From Pseudomonadota bacterium (GTDB lineage Bacteria; Pseudomonadota; Gammaproteobacteria; Burkholderiales; Burkholderiaceae_F), in NCBI GenBank assembly GCA_023443095.1, contig JAEZVV010000188.1, forward strand, positions 1 through 5,960: a stretch of DNA of 5,960 nt, read 5' to 3'. The position numbers and the translations under genes are program-made. The notes under the pieces were generated by a model, which was not told where the DNA came from, searched no databases, and saw only the letters and a list, made by a program, of their open reading frames with translations. Below, in pieces: positions 5,947 through 5,960 of the stretch (position 1 is the stretch's first letter; each line of letters opens with the position of its first letter).

Positions 5947-5960
5947 GCGCGGTGCTGGTC

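Noticed and set aside
1..5960. CRISPR arrays, insertion sequences, attachment sites, tRNA genes, defence systems
   Set aside because: No regular spaced repeats, transposase, integrase, terminal inverted repeats, tRNA-like folds or defence proteins were seen by eye on either strand.

Overview
The window looks like ordinary chromosomal DNA from a G+C-rich bacterium, most likely a betaproteobacterium (possibly Rhodocyclales-like). This placement is inferred from how the protein sequences read and from the clustering of alr, radA and lplT. No search was run. I see no mobile element, CRISPR array, tRNA or rRNA. Coding density is about 95%, and the genes share the same strongly G/C-ending codon style.

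Layout from left to right. Positions 1-633 (+) hold the 3' part of a squalene/phytoene-synthase-family gene whose second Asp motif is degraded. It converges on a minus-strand cluster read right to left: alr (3700-2612, alanine racemase), radA (2612-1236, recombination ATPase) and a UreE-like metal-binding protein gene (1188-652). alr and radA overlap by one base (TGATG) with a strong Shine-Dalgarno inside the alr end. The UreE-like gene follows after 47 bases with its own good ribosome binding site. Together they look like one operon. A 199-base divergent intergenic region (3701-3899) separates alr from lplT (3900-5219, +), a lysophospholipid transporter of the major facilitator superfamily. 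It contains a symmetric GTTATAAC element that offers a -10 hexamer in both directions, plus two inverted repeats. lplT converges on a family 4 uracil-DNA glycosylase gene (5946-5290, -), with a strong bidirectional hairpin terminator between them.

Functionally this is mostly housekeeping. Alr makes D-alanine for peptidoglycan, LplT returns lysophospholipids to the inner leaflet, and RadA and the glycosylase serve DNA recombination and repair. No single pathway unites them.

The two genes at the left deserve most attention. The prenyl-synthase homologue has lost residues normally needed for Mg-diphosphate binding. The UreE homologue has lost the core histidines while keeping a histidine-rich tail with a tandem HVHGPxCxH repeat, and no urease gene is in view. 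I did not find a clearly new multi-gene system.
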